Shown one piece after another: positions 50,612-59,494 of a stretch of DNA of 64,000 bases. Location: the NCBI RefSeq assembly GCF_039233145.1, contig NZ_CP136419.1:1028001-1092000 (forward strand), given 5' to 3'. Source of the DNA: Moorella humiferrea (GTDB taxonomy: Bacteria > Bacillota > DSM-521 > Neomoorellales > Neomoorellaceae). Made by a program: the position numbers and the translations under genes. The notes under the pieces are model-generated. The model worked only from the letters and a program-made list of their open reading frames with translations. It did not search any database and was not told where the DNA came from. Position 1 is the first letter of the stretch. Every line of letters starts with the position of its first letter.

Positions 50612-50878
50612 ATGCGCCTTTCAGAGCTCATGGGGAAGGAGATAATAAATCTTTACGACGGCTCCCGTCTGGGAAATCTAAATGATGCCGATCTACTCCT
50701 CGATGCAGCCCAAGGGACCATTGCCGCCCTTATCCTTCCCGTAAAAGGCGGATGGATACCCTTACTTGGGGGACGCCAGGAACTGATTATTCCCTGGGAT
50801 GCCGTCCATAAAGTCGGCACCGAAGTGGTGGTCGTCAGCATGGACCCCACCTACAGCCGCCGGCGGGATAAAGATTGA
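50612..50878 (+). CDS. ymxH: YlmC/YmxH family PRC-barrel sporulation protein
   Basis: 88 residues; ATG 50612. PRC-barrel pattern with MRLSELMGKEIINLYDGSRLG and IIPWDAVHKVG. Small YlmC/YmxH proteins are conserved in spore formers, role unknown. It sits between mlpA and the dap/dpa genes as in Bacillus. Confidence 0.85.
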   Translation: MRLSELMGKEIINLYDGSRLGNLNDADLLLDAAQGTIAALILPVKGGWIPLLGGRQELIIPWDAVHKVGTEVVVVSMDPTYSRRRDKD

Positions 50879-50924
50879 CAGGACTTTAATTTTGATGGTA
50901 TCATAAGATAAACAAAGCCATAAA

Positions 50925-51136
50925 CTCATCTCGTGTGCAGTGGGGTAGAGGTGCAGCGGGCAAGAGTACCGCCGGTGAGGTTTCGGGCACCTGTGAGACG
51001 GCGAGAAAGGGTACGCTGCCGAAGGGAGAAGAGAACCCGAGGCCTTCTCCCTGGGCCGGTTTCTGAAAAAGGACCGGACTGTCACCATAAAATAATGGTG
51101 GAGCGCTACTCGCACGAAGAGGCCGGGCGAGATGAG
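50925..51136 (+). promoter_or_regulatory. Lysine riboswitch (L box)
   Basis: The conserved core elements appear in order: AGAGGTGC (50947-50954), AAGAGTA, GGTGAGG, AGAAAGGGTACGCTGCCGAAG (positions 51004-51024), CTGGG and TGGTGGAGCGCTACT (51095-51109). The closing helix P1 is extended by 50925-50933 pairing with 51128-51136. It senses lysine and precedes dapB, the expected target. Confidence 0.92.
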
Positions 51137-51152
51137 TATTCTGGTAATCCGG

Positions 51153-51194
51153 GGGAAACCGGAGCGGGATGCTCATGGTTTCCCTTAATTTTTT
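51153..51194 (+). terminator. Riboswitch-controlled terminator before dapB
   Basis: GGGAAACC (51153-51160) pairs with GGTTTCCC (51177-51184), then a T-rich tract to 51194. An alternative hairpin (51132-51136 with 51172-51176, extended by weaker pairs) excludes it topologically and needs the same bases as riboswitch P1. Confidence 0.85.
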
Positions 51195-51211
51195 AAGCGG
51201 GGTGGATAGCT

Positions 51212-52006
51212 ACGATCAGGGTAATAGTTACCGGCGCCGCCGGCCGCATGGGCCGGGAAATGACGAAGGGACTGTTGCAGACGGAAGACATAGAGGTGGT
51301 GGGGGCCGTCGATCAAGTGGCGGTTGGTGAGGATATCGGCACCTTGAGCGGTCTTAAACCCGCAGGGGTGGCCATCAAGGACGATTTGGCAGAGGTAATC
51401 AAAGAAGCCCGTCCCCAGGTAATGGTGGACTTCACCGTAGCCGCCGCCGCCTGGGCCAACGCCCGCCTGGCCGTGGAAGAAGGGGTCAGCCCGGTGATCG
51501 GAACTACGGGCCTTGGCCCGGAGCAATTGGACGAGCTCCATAAGATGTGCGAAGGGCGGCAGATCGGGGCGGTGGTGGCTCCCAATTTTTCCATAGGGGC
51601 CATTTTAATGATGCATTTTGCCCGCCAGGCGGCACGCTACTTTCCCCGGGCAGAAATTATCGAGCTCCATCATGAACAAAAACTCGACGCCCCTTCTGGG
51701 ACGGCCATGAAAACGGCCGAACTCATGGCCGGGGAGATGGAAACAGTGCCGCCCCTGCCGAAAGGGGAAGAGAAAATCGCCGGGGCCAGGGGAGGAATTT
51801 ACCGCGGCCTGGCCGTCCACAGCCTCCGCCTACCCGGAGCGGTGGCCCACCAGGAGGTAATCTTCGGCGGGCAAGGGCAGTTGTTAACCATCCGCCATGA
51901 CACCATCGGCAGGGAGGCCTTTCTACCGGGGCTTTTACTGGCCATAAGACGGGTTATCCACCTTAAGGGGGTGGTATACGGCCTGGAAAACCTGATGGAG
52001 TTATAA
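51212..52006 (+). CDS. dapB: 4-hydroxy-tetrahydrodipicolinate reductase
   Basis: 264 residues if read from ACG 51212. The NAD(P)-binding TGAAGRMGREM lies at the very N-terminus and ELHHEQKLDAPSGTA carries the catalytic histidines and lysine. The first ATG (51248) would remove the nucleotide-binding strand, and no ATG, GTG or TTG exists in frame upstream. GGGGTGG ends 6 bases before the ACG, where homologues have ATG-Ile-Arg. So dapB either uses a rare ACG start or the base is a sequencing error. Third enzyme of lysine/dipicolinate synthesis; controlled by the lysine riboswitch. Confidence 0.9.
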   Translation, partial: TIRVIVTGAAGRMGREMTKGLLQTEDIEVVGAVDQVAVGEDIGTLSGLKPAGVAIKDDLAEVIKEARPQVMVDFTVAAAAWANARLAVEEGVSPVIGTTGLGPEQLDELHKMCEGRQIGAVVAPNFSIGAILMMHFARQAARYFPRAEIIELHHEQKLDAPSGTAMKTAELMAGEMETVPPLPKGEEKIAGARGGIYRGLAVHSLRLPGAVAHQEVIFGGQGQLLTIRHDTIGREAFLPGLLLAIRRVIHLKGVVYGLENLMEL

Positions 52007-52084
52007 ACCTGGCACCTCCCGGAACGGCCGCACATATATTGCAAGTAGTACAGGTGTACTAACTTGACAGGGGGTCGTTCCGGC

Positions 52085-52978
52085 ATGGGCGGGATGTTGT
52101 CAGGTATAAAGGTGGCGATGCTCGGCGGCGATGCCCGGGAAGTCATCCTCCTCGAAGAGCTCTTGCGGCAGGGCGCCGAAATCAAGGTGGCCGGACTTGG
52201 GGAGCTACCTCGGCAAGACGGCTGCACCATTTGCGAGGACCCTGCCGACGCCGTGGAAGGGGCGGATGTCATTATTTTACCGGTCCCGGGCATCAAGGGG
52301 GAAGGTCTGATCTACGCCCCAAGGGCGCGGCGGCCTCTTTATTTTTCACAGGAAGTAGCGGCGGCTATTCCGGCGGGGACGCCGGTCCTAGTGGGGGTGG
52401 CCCGGCCTCCTCTGAAGGAGATGGCAGCTGCAGGCGGCTGGCTGCTGGTGGAGACGGCCGAGATGGATGAAATGGCCATTTTAAATTCCATCCCTACGGC
52501 CGAAGGGGCCATCATGCTGGCCATGCAGGAGATGCCCATCACTATCCACGGCTGCGAAGCCCTGGTCCTGGGGCTGGGCCGGACCGGCTTCACCCTGGCC
52601 CGAATGCTGGACGGGATTGGCGCCAGGGTGACGGTAATCGACAGGGGCGCCCCCGACCGGGCCCGGGCCTATGTCGAGGGCTGGCCGGCCTTTCCTTTCT
52701 CGGAACTGGCGGCCGCGGTCGCAAGAGCCGACGTCATTTTTAACACCGTACCAGCACCCGTCCTCACCCGGGATGTGTTGTCCCGCACCAAGCCCGAGGT
52801 TCTGATTATCGATCTGGCCTCGGACCCGGGCGGTACGGACTTCAACGCCGCGGCGGACCTCAAGCGCCGAGCCATGCTTGCCCCGGGGCTGCCGGGCAAA
52901 GTGGCTCCCCAGACGGCCGGTAAGATTCTGGCCCGCATTTATCCCGCCCTCATTTTAAAGTGCCTGGGACGACTGTAA
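52085..52978 (+). CDS. dpaA: Dipicolinate synthase subunit A
   Basis: 297 residues from ATG 52085; ATG 52094 possible. Rossmann folds with VAMLGGDAREV at the start and VLGLGRTGFTLARML in the second half, typical of SpoVFA. With DpaB it makes dipicolinic acid, the calcium chelator of spores, from the DapA product. An inverted repeat tagtac...gtacta (52046-52061) lies upstream. The gene sits between dapB and dpaB. Confidence 0.94.
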   Translation: MGGMLSGIKVAMLGGDAREVILLEELLRQGAEIKVAGLGELPRQDGCTICEDPADAVEGADVIILPVPGIKGEGLIYAPRARRPLYFSQEVAAAIPAGTPVLVGVARPPLKEMAAAGGWLLVETAEMDEMAILNSIPTAEGAIMLAMQEMPITIHGCEALVLGLGRTGFTLARMLDGIGARVTVIDRGAPDRARAYVEGWPAFPFSELAAAVARADVIFNTVPAPVLTRDVLSRTKPEVLIIDLASDPGGTDFNAAADLKRRAMLAPGLPGKVAPQTAGKILARIYPALILKCLGRL

Positions 52979-53000
52979 ACCCTACATGGAGGTGCTGAAA

Positions 53001-53603
53001 ATGCGGCTCAAAGGCAAAAGAGTAGGGTTTGCCGTCACAGGATCCCACTGTACCCTGGCGGCGGTCGTGCCGCAATTGGCCAGGGTAGTTGCTGAAGGTG
53101 CCCAGGTCGTCCCCATTCTATCCCCTGCTGTAAGGGACAGCGACACGCGGTTCGGTACCAGCGCCTTCTGGCGGGCGGAGGTGGAAAGGATTACCGGCCA
53201 GAAAGCCATCGACAGCATTGTAGCCGCAGAACCCATCGGACCACAGAAACTCTTCGACGTCGTCGTCGTAGCCCCCTGTACGGGTAACACCCTGGCCAAA
53301 CTGGCCAACGGTATTACCGACACCCCGGTACTGATGGCTGTTAAGGCGCACTTGCGCAACCTGCGTCCGGTGGTGATTGCCGTTTCCACTAACGACGGTC
53401 TGGGGGCCAACGCTGTAAATTTAGGTCATGTAATGAATATGAAAAACATTTACCTGGTGCCCTTTGGTCAGGACGACCCTTTTAACAAGCCCAATTCTTT
53501 AGTGGCCAGTATGGATTTAATCGTCGATACCATCCTGGCGGCTCTGGAGGGGAGGCAGCTCCAGCCCCTTCTGCTGGGTCCTCCGCCAAAGGGACGGGAG
53601 TAA
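53001..53603 (+). CDS. dpaB: Dipicolinate synthase subunit B
   Basis: 200 residues from ATG 53001 behind GGAGGTG. Flavoprotein-like fold with VGFAVTGSHCTL, VVVAPCTGNTLAKLANGITD and VIAVSTNDGLGANA, characteristic of SpoVFB. Partner of DpaA; 22 bases after it. Confidence 0.94.
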   Translation: MRLKGKRVGFAVTGSHCTLAAVVPQLARVVAEGAQVVPILSPAVRDSDTRFGTSAFWRAEVERITGQKAIDSIVAAEPIGPQKLFDVVVVAPCTGNTLAKLANGITDTPVLMAVKAHLRNLRPVVIAVSTNDGLGANAVNLGHVMNMKNIYLVPFGQDDPFNKPNSLVASMDLIVDTILAALEGRQLQPLLLGPPPKGRE

Positions 53604-53624
53604 CGGGAGGAAGGTAATTAACCT

Positions 53625-54632
53625 ATGAAGACTTACAACGTCGCAGTAGTAGGAACAGGAGCCGTGGGCCAGACCCTCCTTAAGGTTTTGGAAGAGAGGA
53701 ATTTTCCCGTCGGCCGGCTGAAGGTCCTGGCCACCAGCCGTTCGGCGGGCAAGAGCGTAAACTTCAAGGGTGAAGAATACGTCATCGAAGAGACTACCCC
53801 GGCCGCCTTTGCCGGGATCGATATAGCCCTCTTTGCCGGCGGCGAAGCCAGCAAGCTGTACGGCCGGGCGGCAGTTGAGGCTGGAGCGGTGGTGATCGAC
53901 AACAGCAACAACTTCCGCATGGATCCAGACGTCCCCCTGGTGGTGCCCGAGGTCAATCCCCAGGACGTCCGCTGGCACAAAGGTTTAATCGCCAATCCCA
54001 ATTGCTCTACCATCCAGATGGTGGTGGCTTTAAAGCCCATTTACGACGCCGTCGGCATTAAAAGGATAGTCGTTTCCACCTATCAGGCCGTATCCGGGGC
54101 CGGCCAAGAAGCCATCGACGAGCTGCGGCTCCAGAGCAAACAGGTGCTGGCGGGGGAAAAAGTTACGGGCTCAGTATTTCCCCATCAGATCGCCTTTAAC
54201 TGCCTGCCCCACATCGACGTCTTCCTGGAAAACGGCTACAGCAAAGAAGAAATGAAAATGGTCAATGAAACCAAAAAGATCATGGGCGACGATCAGATCC
54301 AGGTCACGGCCACGACGGTACGGGTACCCGTCTTCAACGGTCACTCAGAGGCGGTAAACGTAGAAACCCGGGAAAAACTTACGGCAGCGGCGGCTAAGGA
54401 GCTTTTGCGCCGGGCGCCGGGGGTCGTGGTGGTGGATGATCTGGAGGCCAAAGCCTATCCCCTGGCCATCCATGCCGACGGCCGCGACGAAGTATTTGTC
54501 GGCCGCATCCGGGAAGATTTCACGGTCCCCTGCGGCCTCAATATGTGGATAGTGGCCGACAACTTACGCAAGGGCGCGGCGACCAACGCCGTCCAGATTG
54601 CTGAACTCCTGGTGCAGGAGGGCCTTCTCTAA
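53625..54632 (+). CDS. asd: Aspartate-semialdehyde dehydrogenase
   Basis: 335 residues; ATG 53625 after GGAGGAAGG. NADP motif VVGTGAVGQTLLKVLEER and the catalytic cysteine in NPNCSTIQ; VSTYQAVSGAGQEAIDEL follows. Second step from aspartate to lysine. Tightly linked to dpaB and the aspartokinase gene. Confidence 0.96.
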   Translation: MKTYNVAVVGTGAVGQTLLKVLEERNFPVGRLKVLATSRSAGKSVNFKGEEYVIEETTPAAFAGIDIALFAGGEASKLYGRAAVEAGAVVIDNSNNFRMDPDVPLVVPEVNPQDVRWHKGLIANPNCSTIQMVVALKPIYDAVGIKRIVVSTYQAVSGAGQEAIDELRLQSKQVLAGEKVTGSVFPHQIAFNCLPHIDVFLENGYSKEEMKMVNETKKIMGDDQIQVTATTVRVPVFNGHSEAVNVETREKLTAAAAKELLRRAPGVVVVDDLEAKAYPLAIHADGRDEVFVGRIREDFTVPCGLNMWIVADNLRKGAATNAVQIAELLVQEGLL

Positions 54633-54650
54633 AAAAGAGAGGTGATGGTT

Positions 54651-55892
54651 ATGAAGGTCCTGGTGCAAAAATTCGGCGGCTCCTCGGTTGCCACCCCGGA
54701 GCAGCGTTTATTGGTGGCCCGCCATATTGAAAGGGCGTGTCAGGCCGGGTACCGCCTGGCCGTCGTCGTATCGGCCATGGGTCGCAAAGGGGCACCTTAC
54801 GCCACCGACACCTTATTGGATTTATTGGGCGACAATCCCATTTCTCCCCGGGAGCGCGACCTCCTTTTGTCCTGCGGGGAAATCATCGCCGGTGTAGTAT
54901 TGAGCGCCACCTTACAGGGAATGGGTATTCCGGCCGTCTTTCTCACCGGCGGCCAGGCTGGCATCATCACCGACGCCCGCTTTAACGACGCCCGTATCCT
55001 CCGGGTGGAACCGCGGCGGGTCGAGTCCTACCTGGAGCAAGGTCTGGTCGTCGTGGTCGCTGGCTTCCAGGGAATGACCGAAGCCGGAGAAATCACCACC
55101 CTGGGGCGCGGCGGCAGCGACACTACGGCCGCGGCATTGGGCGTGGCCCTGAAGGCAGAAGCGGTAGAGATCTACACCGACGTCGACGGCGTCAAGACTG
55201 CCGATCCCCGTATCGTGAGCGAAGCCAGGACTTTGAGCACCATCACCTATACGGAAATATGCCAGATGGCCTATGAGGGGGCGAAGGTCATCCATCCCCG
55301 CGCCGTAGAGATCGCCAGGGAAGGAAATATACCCTTAAGGATAAAATCGACTTTTACCGAGGGGCCCGGTACCCTGGTAGTGGCCTGGCAGCCGGGTCCC
55401 AGCGGCGTGCACATCAGCCGCGACCGGGTGATTACTGGCATCGCCCACATGGCCGGTCTGACCCAGCTTAGGGTTATAGTTCCCGACGGCAACAAGGCCG
55501 ATGCCGTTTTCCAGACCCTGGCCCGAAATAATATTAGCGTAGACTTTATTAACGTCTTTCCCGGTGAGCTGGTCTTTACCGTCGCCGCCGCGGTCGCCGG
55601 GAGGGCCGTAGAGCTCATTGAGGAGCTGGGTCTTAAAGTTACGGTAAGGCCCAACTGCGCCAAGGTGGCGGCCGTCGGGGCCGGTATGCGCGGCGTTCCC
55701 GGGGTTATGGCGGCCATAGTTACCGCTTTGAATCGCGCGGGGATAAAGATCCTGCAGTCCGCCGATTCCTACACCTCCATTTGGTGCCTGGTGGACCAGG
55801 CGGATATGGAACGGGCCGTACAGGTCCTGCACCGGGAATTTAAACTACACGATGAAGATACAGGCGAGGTGAAAGCATATGCCGTGGGGTAG
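54651..55892 (+). CDS. dapG: Aspartokinase (DapG/LysC type)
   Basis: 413 residues from ATG 54651, behind GAGAGGTGATGG. Kinase motif KFGGSSVATPEQ, FLTGGQAGI, and GRGGSDTTAAALGVAL; two ACT domains at the C-terminus from about residue 260. First enzyme of the pathway. Position between asd and dapA matches Bacillus dapG. It overlaps dapA by 14 bases. Confidence 0.95.
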   Translation: MKVLVQKFGGSSVATPEQRLLVARHIERACQAGYRLAVVVSAMGRKGAPYATDTLLDLLGDNPISPRERDLLLSCGEIIAGVVLSATLQGMGIPAVFLTGGQAGIITDARFNDARILRVEPRRVESYLEQGLVVVVAGFQGMTEAGEITTLGRGGSDTTAAALGVALKAEAVEIYTDVDGVKTADPRIVSEARTLSTITYTEICQMAYEGAKVIHPRAVEIAREGNIPLRIKSTFTEGPGTLVVAWQPGPSGVHISRDRVITGIAHMAGLTQLRVIVPDGNKADAVFQTLARNNISVDFINVFPGELVFTVAAAVAGRAVELIEELGLKVTVRPNCAKVAAVGAGMRGVPGVMAAIVTALNRAGIKILQSADSYTSIWCLVDQADMERAVQVLHREFKLHDEDTGEVKAYAVG

Positions 55893-56763
55893 AATCCTTA
55901 CCGCCATGGTGACACCCTTTACCGCAGACGGCAAATTAGATTTGGACGGTGCCAGGCGACTGGCCGCCCACCTGGTAGACCATGGCAGCGATGGACTGGT
56001 GGTGGCCGGCACCACGGGGGAATCGCCGGCGTTAAGCCACGAGGAAAAAATTTCCCTTTTTAAAGCCGTGAAGGAAGCAGTGGGCGGCCGGGCAGCGGTC
56101 ATTGCCGGTACCGGCACCAATTCCACCGCCGCCAGCATTGAGCTTTCCCGGGAGGCAGAAGCCCTGGGATTAGACGGCTTGATGCTCGTGGTTCCCTATT
56201 ACAACCGCCCCTCCCAGGAAGGGCTGTACCGGCATTTTAAAGCCATTGCCGAAGCCGTTAACCTACCCATAATCCTTTACAACATACCTTCCCGCACGGG
56301 GCGCAATATGGAAGCGGCGACCACCTTGCGTCTGGCGGAGATTAAAAATATCGTCGCCGTCAAGGAAGCCAGCGGCGATCTGGACCAGGCGACGGCCATC
56401 ATCAGGGACGCACCGCCGGGGTTTCTTGTATACAGTGGCGACGACTCCCTGACCCTGCCTTTGATGGCCGTAGGCGCCTACGGGGTAATCAGCGTCGCCG
56501 CCCATGTAGCTGGGGACAAAATGCAGGCCATGGTCAGGTCATTTGTCAGCGGCGACGTGGCCGGGGCGGCGGCCCTGCACCGGGAGCTCTTCCCACTGTT
56601 TAAAGCCCTGTTTATAACCTCCAACCCGGTACCGGTCAAAGAAGCCCTTAACATGATGGGCCTGCCGGCCGGGCCGGTACGCCTGCCCCTGGTCGAGGCC
56701 AGCCCGGCGGAGAAAGAAAAAATCGCCGCGGCCCTCAAAGCAGCAGGCATTTTAGCTGATTAA
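55879..56763 (+). CDS. dapA: 4-hydroxy-tetrahydrodipicolinate synthase
   Basis: 294 residues; ATG 55879 within the end of the aspartokinase gene, behind GGCGAGG. Schiff-base lysine in VAVKEASGDL, catalytic tyrosine in VPYYNRPSQEGLY, and TTGESPALSHEEK. Condenses aspartate semialdehyde with pyruvate. Last gene of the lysine/dipicolinate operon. Confidence 0.97.
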   Translation: MPWGRILTAMVTPFTADGKLDLDGARRLAAHLVDHGSDGLVVAGTTGESPALSHEEKISLFKAVKEAVGGRAAVIAGTGTNSTAASIELSREAEALGLDGLMLVVPYYNRPSQEGLYRHFKAIAEAVNLPIILYNIPSRTGRNMEAATTLRLAEIKNIVAVKEASGDLDQATAIIRDAPPGFLVYSGDDSLTLPLMAVGAYGVISVAAHVAGDKMQAMVRSFVSGDVAGAAALHRELFPLFKALFITSNPVPVKEALNMMGLPAGPVRLPLVEASPAEKEKIAAALKAAGILAD

Positions 56764-56765
56764 TA

Positions 56766-56794
56766 TTGCGAAACATTGGTAGATGGGGTATAAT
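56766..56794 (+). promoter_or_regulatory. Promoter of rnj
   Basis: TTGCGA (56766-56771), 17 bp, TATAAT (56789-56794), three bases after the dapA stop. Confidence 0.75.
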
Positions 56795-56826
56795 AAAATT
56801 AGCTGGTTTAGAACGTGGACTAAAAA

Positions 56827-56856
56827 ACCGGGCCGAGAGCAAGGGGCCCGGTCTTT
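56827..56856 (+). terminator. Terminator in the rnj leader
   Basis: An 8-bp GC-rich stem (56827-56834 with 56845-56852), a 10-nt loop and CTTTAATT after it. It lies about 30 bases downstream of the expected start of transcription and before rnj. It can end dapA transcripts and attenuate rnj transcripts. Confidence 0.65.
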
Positions 56857-56882
56857 AATTGTTAAAACATGGAGGTGGATTA

Positions 56883-58559
56883 ATGGCCGAAAATGAGAAA
56901 AATGAGCAGAGAGTTTACTTGATTCCCCTCGGCGGCCTCGGCGAAATAGGCAAAAACATGATGGCGATCAGGTACGGGAACAGCATACTGGTCATCGACT
57001 GCGGCCTGACCTTCCCCGAGGACGAAATGCTGGGCGTAGACGCGGTCATACCCGATTATAGCTACCTGCTGGAACACCGGCAGATGGTCAAGGGGATCAT
57101 CGTCACCCACGGCCACGAAGACCATATCGGCGCCCTGCCTTATGTGTTGAAAGATTTAAACGTACCCGTCTATGGCACGCGCCTCACCCTGGCCCTGGTT
57201 CAGGCCAAACTGAAGGAACAGGGAAATGTGAACGGCGCCAAACTGCAGATGGTAAAGCCGCGGGATACAGTGCGCATAGGGCCTTTCAGGGTAGAATTTA
57301 TTCACGTCAGCCATTCCATTGCCGATACGGTGGCCCTGGCCATTCACACGCCGGTAGGTACCATAGTGCACACCAGCGATTTCAAGATCGATTACACCCC
57401 AATAGACGGCGAGGTATTTGATTTTTATAAATTTGCCCAGCTGGGGGAAGAGGGCGTCCTTGTGCTCTTGTCCGACAGCACCAATGTTGAACGCCCCGGC
57501 TACACCATGTCCGAACGAGTGGTCGGCGCAACCTTTGATGAAGTCTTCCGTCAGGCCAGGGAGCGTATTATCGTCGCCAGCTTTGCTTCCAATGTCCATC
57601 GGCTGCAGCAGATAATATCGACGGCTTATAAGTACAACCGCAAAGTGGCCGTGGTGGGCCGGAGCATGATCAACGTCGTAAACATCGCCCTGGAGCAGGG
57701 CTACCTGGACATTCCGGAAAACACCCTGGTGGATTTAAGCGAACTGGCCTCCCTGCCCAAAAACAGGACGGTGATCATCTCCACCGGGAGCCAGGGTGAA
57801 CCCATGTCGGCCCTCACGCGTATCGCCAGAAACGATCACCGCCAGATTGAGATCGTCCCGGGCGATACGGTGATTATATCGGCCCTTCCCATACCCGGTA
57901 ATGAAAAATTGGTTGCGCGGACGGTGGATCAGCTCTTCCGCCAAGGGGCCGACGTCTATCATGAAGCCATAGACGGTGTCCACGTTTCCGGCCACGCCAG
58001 CCAGGAAGAGCTGAAGCTGGTCTTAAGCCTCGTCAAACCCAAATTCTTCGTCCCCGTCCACGGCGAATACCGCATGCTCATCAAGCATGCCCGCCTGGCG
58101 GAAGAACTCGGCATCCCGCCGGAAAACATCTTCGTAGCAGAAAACGGCCAGGTGCTGGAGTTTACGCGCCGGAAAGGCGCCATCACCGGACGGGTGCCTG
58201 CCGGAAAGCTCCTCGTTGACGGCCTGGGAGTAGGCGATGTAGGCAATATCGTTTTGCGGGATCGGAAACAATTGGCCCAGGACGGGCTGTTAATCGTCGT
58301 CGTGACATTAAGCAAAGACACGGGAGCTGTCGTTGCCGGACCGGACATTGTTTCCCGCGGTTTTGTCTACGTTCGCGAGGCCGAGGAACTGCTGGAAGAA
58401 GCCAAAGAAAAGGTGCGTCAAACCCTGGACAAATGCGAAGAACGCCGGATCACGGATTGGGCGACTATAAAGGGTAACATTCGCGACTCCTTAAGCAAGT
58501 TCCTCTTTGAAAAGACCAGGCGTCGCCCTATGATTTTGCCGATCATCATGGAAGTATGA
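56883..58559 (+). CDS. rnj: Ribonuclease J
   Basis: 558 residues from ATG 56883 behind GGAGGTGG. Metallo-beta-lactamase/beta-CASP fold: HGHEDHIGALPY zinc motif, VSHSIADTVALAI, SDSTNVERPGYT, HVSGHASQEEL and HGEYRML. 5'-3' exo/endoribonuclease for mRNA and rRNA processing. Follows dapA as rnjB does in Bacillus. Confidence 0.96.
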   Translation: MAENEKNEQRVYLIPLGGLGEIGKNMMAIRYGNSILVIDCGLTFPEDEMLGVDAVIPDYSYLLEHRQMVKGIIVTHGHEDHIGALPYVLKDLNVPVYGTRLTLALVQAKLKEQGNVNGAKLQMVKPRDTVRIGPFRVEFIHVSHSIADTVALAIHTPVGTIVHTSDFKIDYTPIDGEVFDFYKFAQLGEEGVLVLLSDSTNVERPGYTMSERVVGATFDEVFRQARERIIVASFASNVHRLQQIISTAYKYNRKVAVVGRSMINVVNIALEQGYLDIPENTLVDLSELASLPKNRTVIISTGSQGEPMSALTRIARNDHRQIEIVPGDTVIISALPIPGNEKLVARTVDQLFRQGADVYHEAIDGVHVSGHASQEELKLVLSLVKPKFFVPVHGEYRMLIKHARLAEELGIPPENIFVAENGQVLEFTRRKGAITGRVPAGKLLVDGLGVGDVGNIVLRDRKQLAQDGLLIVVVTLSKDTGAVVAGPDIVSRGFVYVREAEELLEEAKEKVRQTLDKCEERRITDWATIKGNIRDSLSKFLFEKTRRRPMILPIIMEV

Positions 58560-58564
58560 GGGAG

Positions 58565-58599
58565 GGCCGGGTCCCGGCAGGAGCGCCGGGCAACCGGCC
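58565..58599 (+). terminator. Stacked hairpin after rnj
   Basis: 58565-58570 pairs with 58594-58599 and, inside it, 58573-58578 with 58585-58590. No T tract follows, so it may be a stabilising structure or partial terminator. Confidence 0.45.
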
Positions 58600-58643
58600 T
58601 TCGCTGCATATGGTTGCAAAAACAAGGAGGAATTTTCCTATTT

Positions 58644-58715
58644 ATGCCGAAAGAATCCAAAATAGACGGGGAGGGAGCCCCCGTCAAAAAAATAAAAGGG
58701 AGGTGTTACCGTTGA
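58644..58715 (+). pseudogene. Likely 5' stub of tepA (ClpP-like), truncated
   Basis: A 23-codon frame from ATG 58644 with AAGGAGG 13 bases upstream, reading a charged start with GEGAPVKKIK. Genes at this place in related genomes are tepA/ymfB, whose products begin with a similar short charged lead into the ClpP fold. The homology stops at about 58700 and the frame ends at TGA 58713-58715. The truncation point marks where the conserved gene order breaks. The tepA identity is inferred from position and a short segment. Confidence 0.45.
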
Positions 58716-58724
58716 TCTCTACGG

Positions 58725-59295
58725 TTACAACCACCACCCCCTGCCTTTATCTACCCACTAATGGTGCTTAATACCCTGGGCCCGGAAAACAGCGCCTATT
58801 TTTATATAGCCTGGATGATGAGTATGGTTCTCTCGGTTATCCCCTCGGGCCTGGCTTCTTCCCTTTTTGCTGAGGGGTCCCACGATCAGCGGCGGCTGGG
58901 ATGGCCGGCGTGCCCTGGGCATTGCCCTTTTGCTGTCAGTACCCGCGGTTATAGCCATGATTGTCCTGAGCAGATGGTTTTTACACTTTTTTGGCCCCGG
59001 ATACGCGGAAAAAGGGACCGGAGTGATAAGGTTTTTAGCCCTGGCGGTTATCCCCCAGTGCGTGAACCAGCTTTACATCACCGTCAACCAGGTAAAGAAA
59101 CGGGTGTTTTTGATTATTTACCCGACTCTTTCCCTGGCCGTCCTGGCCCTGGGTTTAGGCGATTTAATGTTAGAGATATTCGGCTTAAACGGCATCGGTA
59201 TAGCCTACTTCATGGCCCATTCGGTGGTGGCAGTAGTGGTCGCCGGGCCGTTGTGGCGGGCTTTGCATGAAAGCGGGAAAGAAATCTCCCATTGA
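58725..59295 (+). pseudogene. Remnant of a polysaccharide flippase (Wzx/MATE-like)
   Basis: The first half reads VLNTLGPENSAYFYIAWMM and SGLASSLFAEGS in one frame. After a frameshift near 58880 the reading continues in another frame with GRRALGIALLLSVPAV, FFGPGYAEKG and NGIGIAYFMAHS. These are hydrophobic helices and loops typical of polysaccharide export flippases. The N-terminal half is missing and the frameshift splits the rest, so it is not functional. Its end overlaps the next remnant. Confidence 0.7.
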
Positions 59296-59494
59296 GGGCG
59301 TCAAGCCTTACTGTCGGGGGGAACTGGAGATTACCGACGCCATCCAGGAACACTTGAATATGGATTACAACGTAGCCGCCCGCAGGGTAGAGGTCGGGTT
59401 GCTGGATACGGGCAAGAAGAACGATATCCTGGAGGCCAACCGGGCGGTCCATGGAGGTGAGGTGAGCTTATTGACTCATGGGTCCATTCAATAA
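59267..59494 (+). pseudogene. Fragment of a sugar nucleotidyltransferase (RmlA-like)
   Basis: From about 59297 the frame reads RGELEITDAIQ and then LLDTGKKNDILEANR, the hallmark C-terminal blocks of glucose-1-phosphate thymidylyltransferases. The nucleotide-binding N-terminal domain is absent. With the flippase remnant it indicates a decayed surface-polysaccharide gene cluster. Confidence 0.65.

Noticed and set aside
52030-52061. Sigma-E/K promoter before dpaA
   Set aside because: A CATATATT resembles a sporulation -10 element, but no convincing -35 was found at the right distance, so it was not listed.
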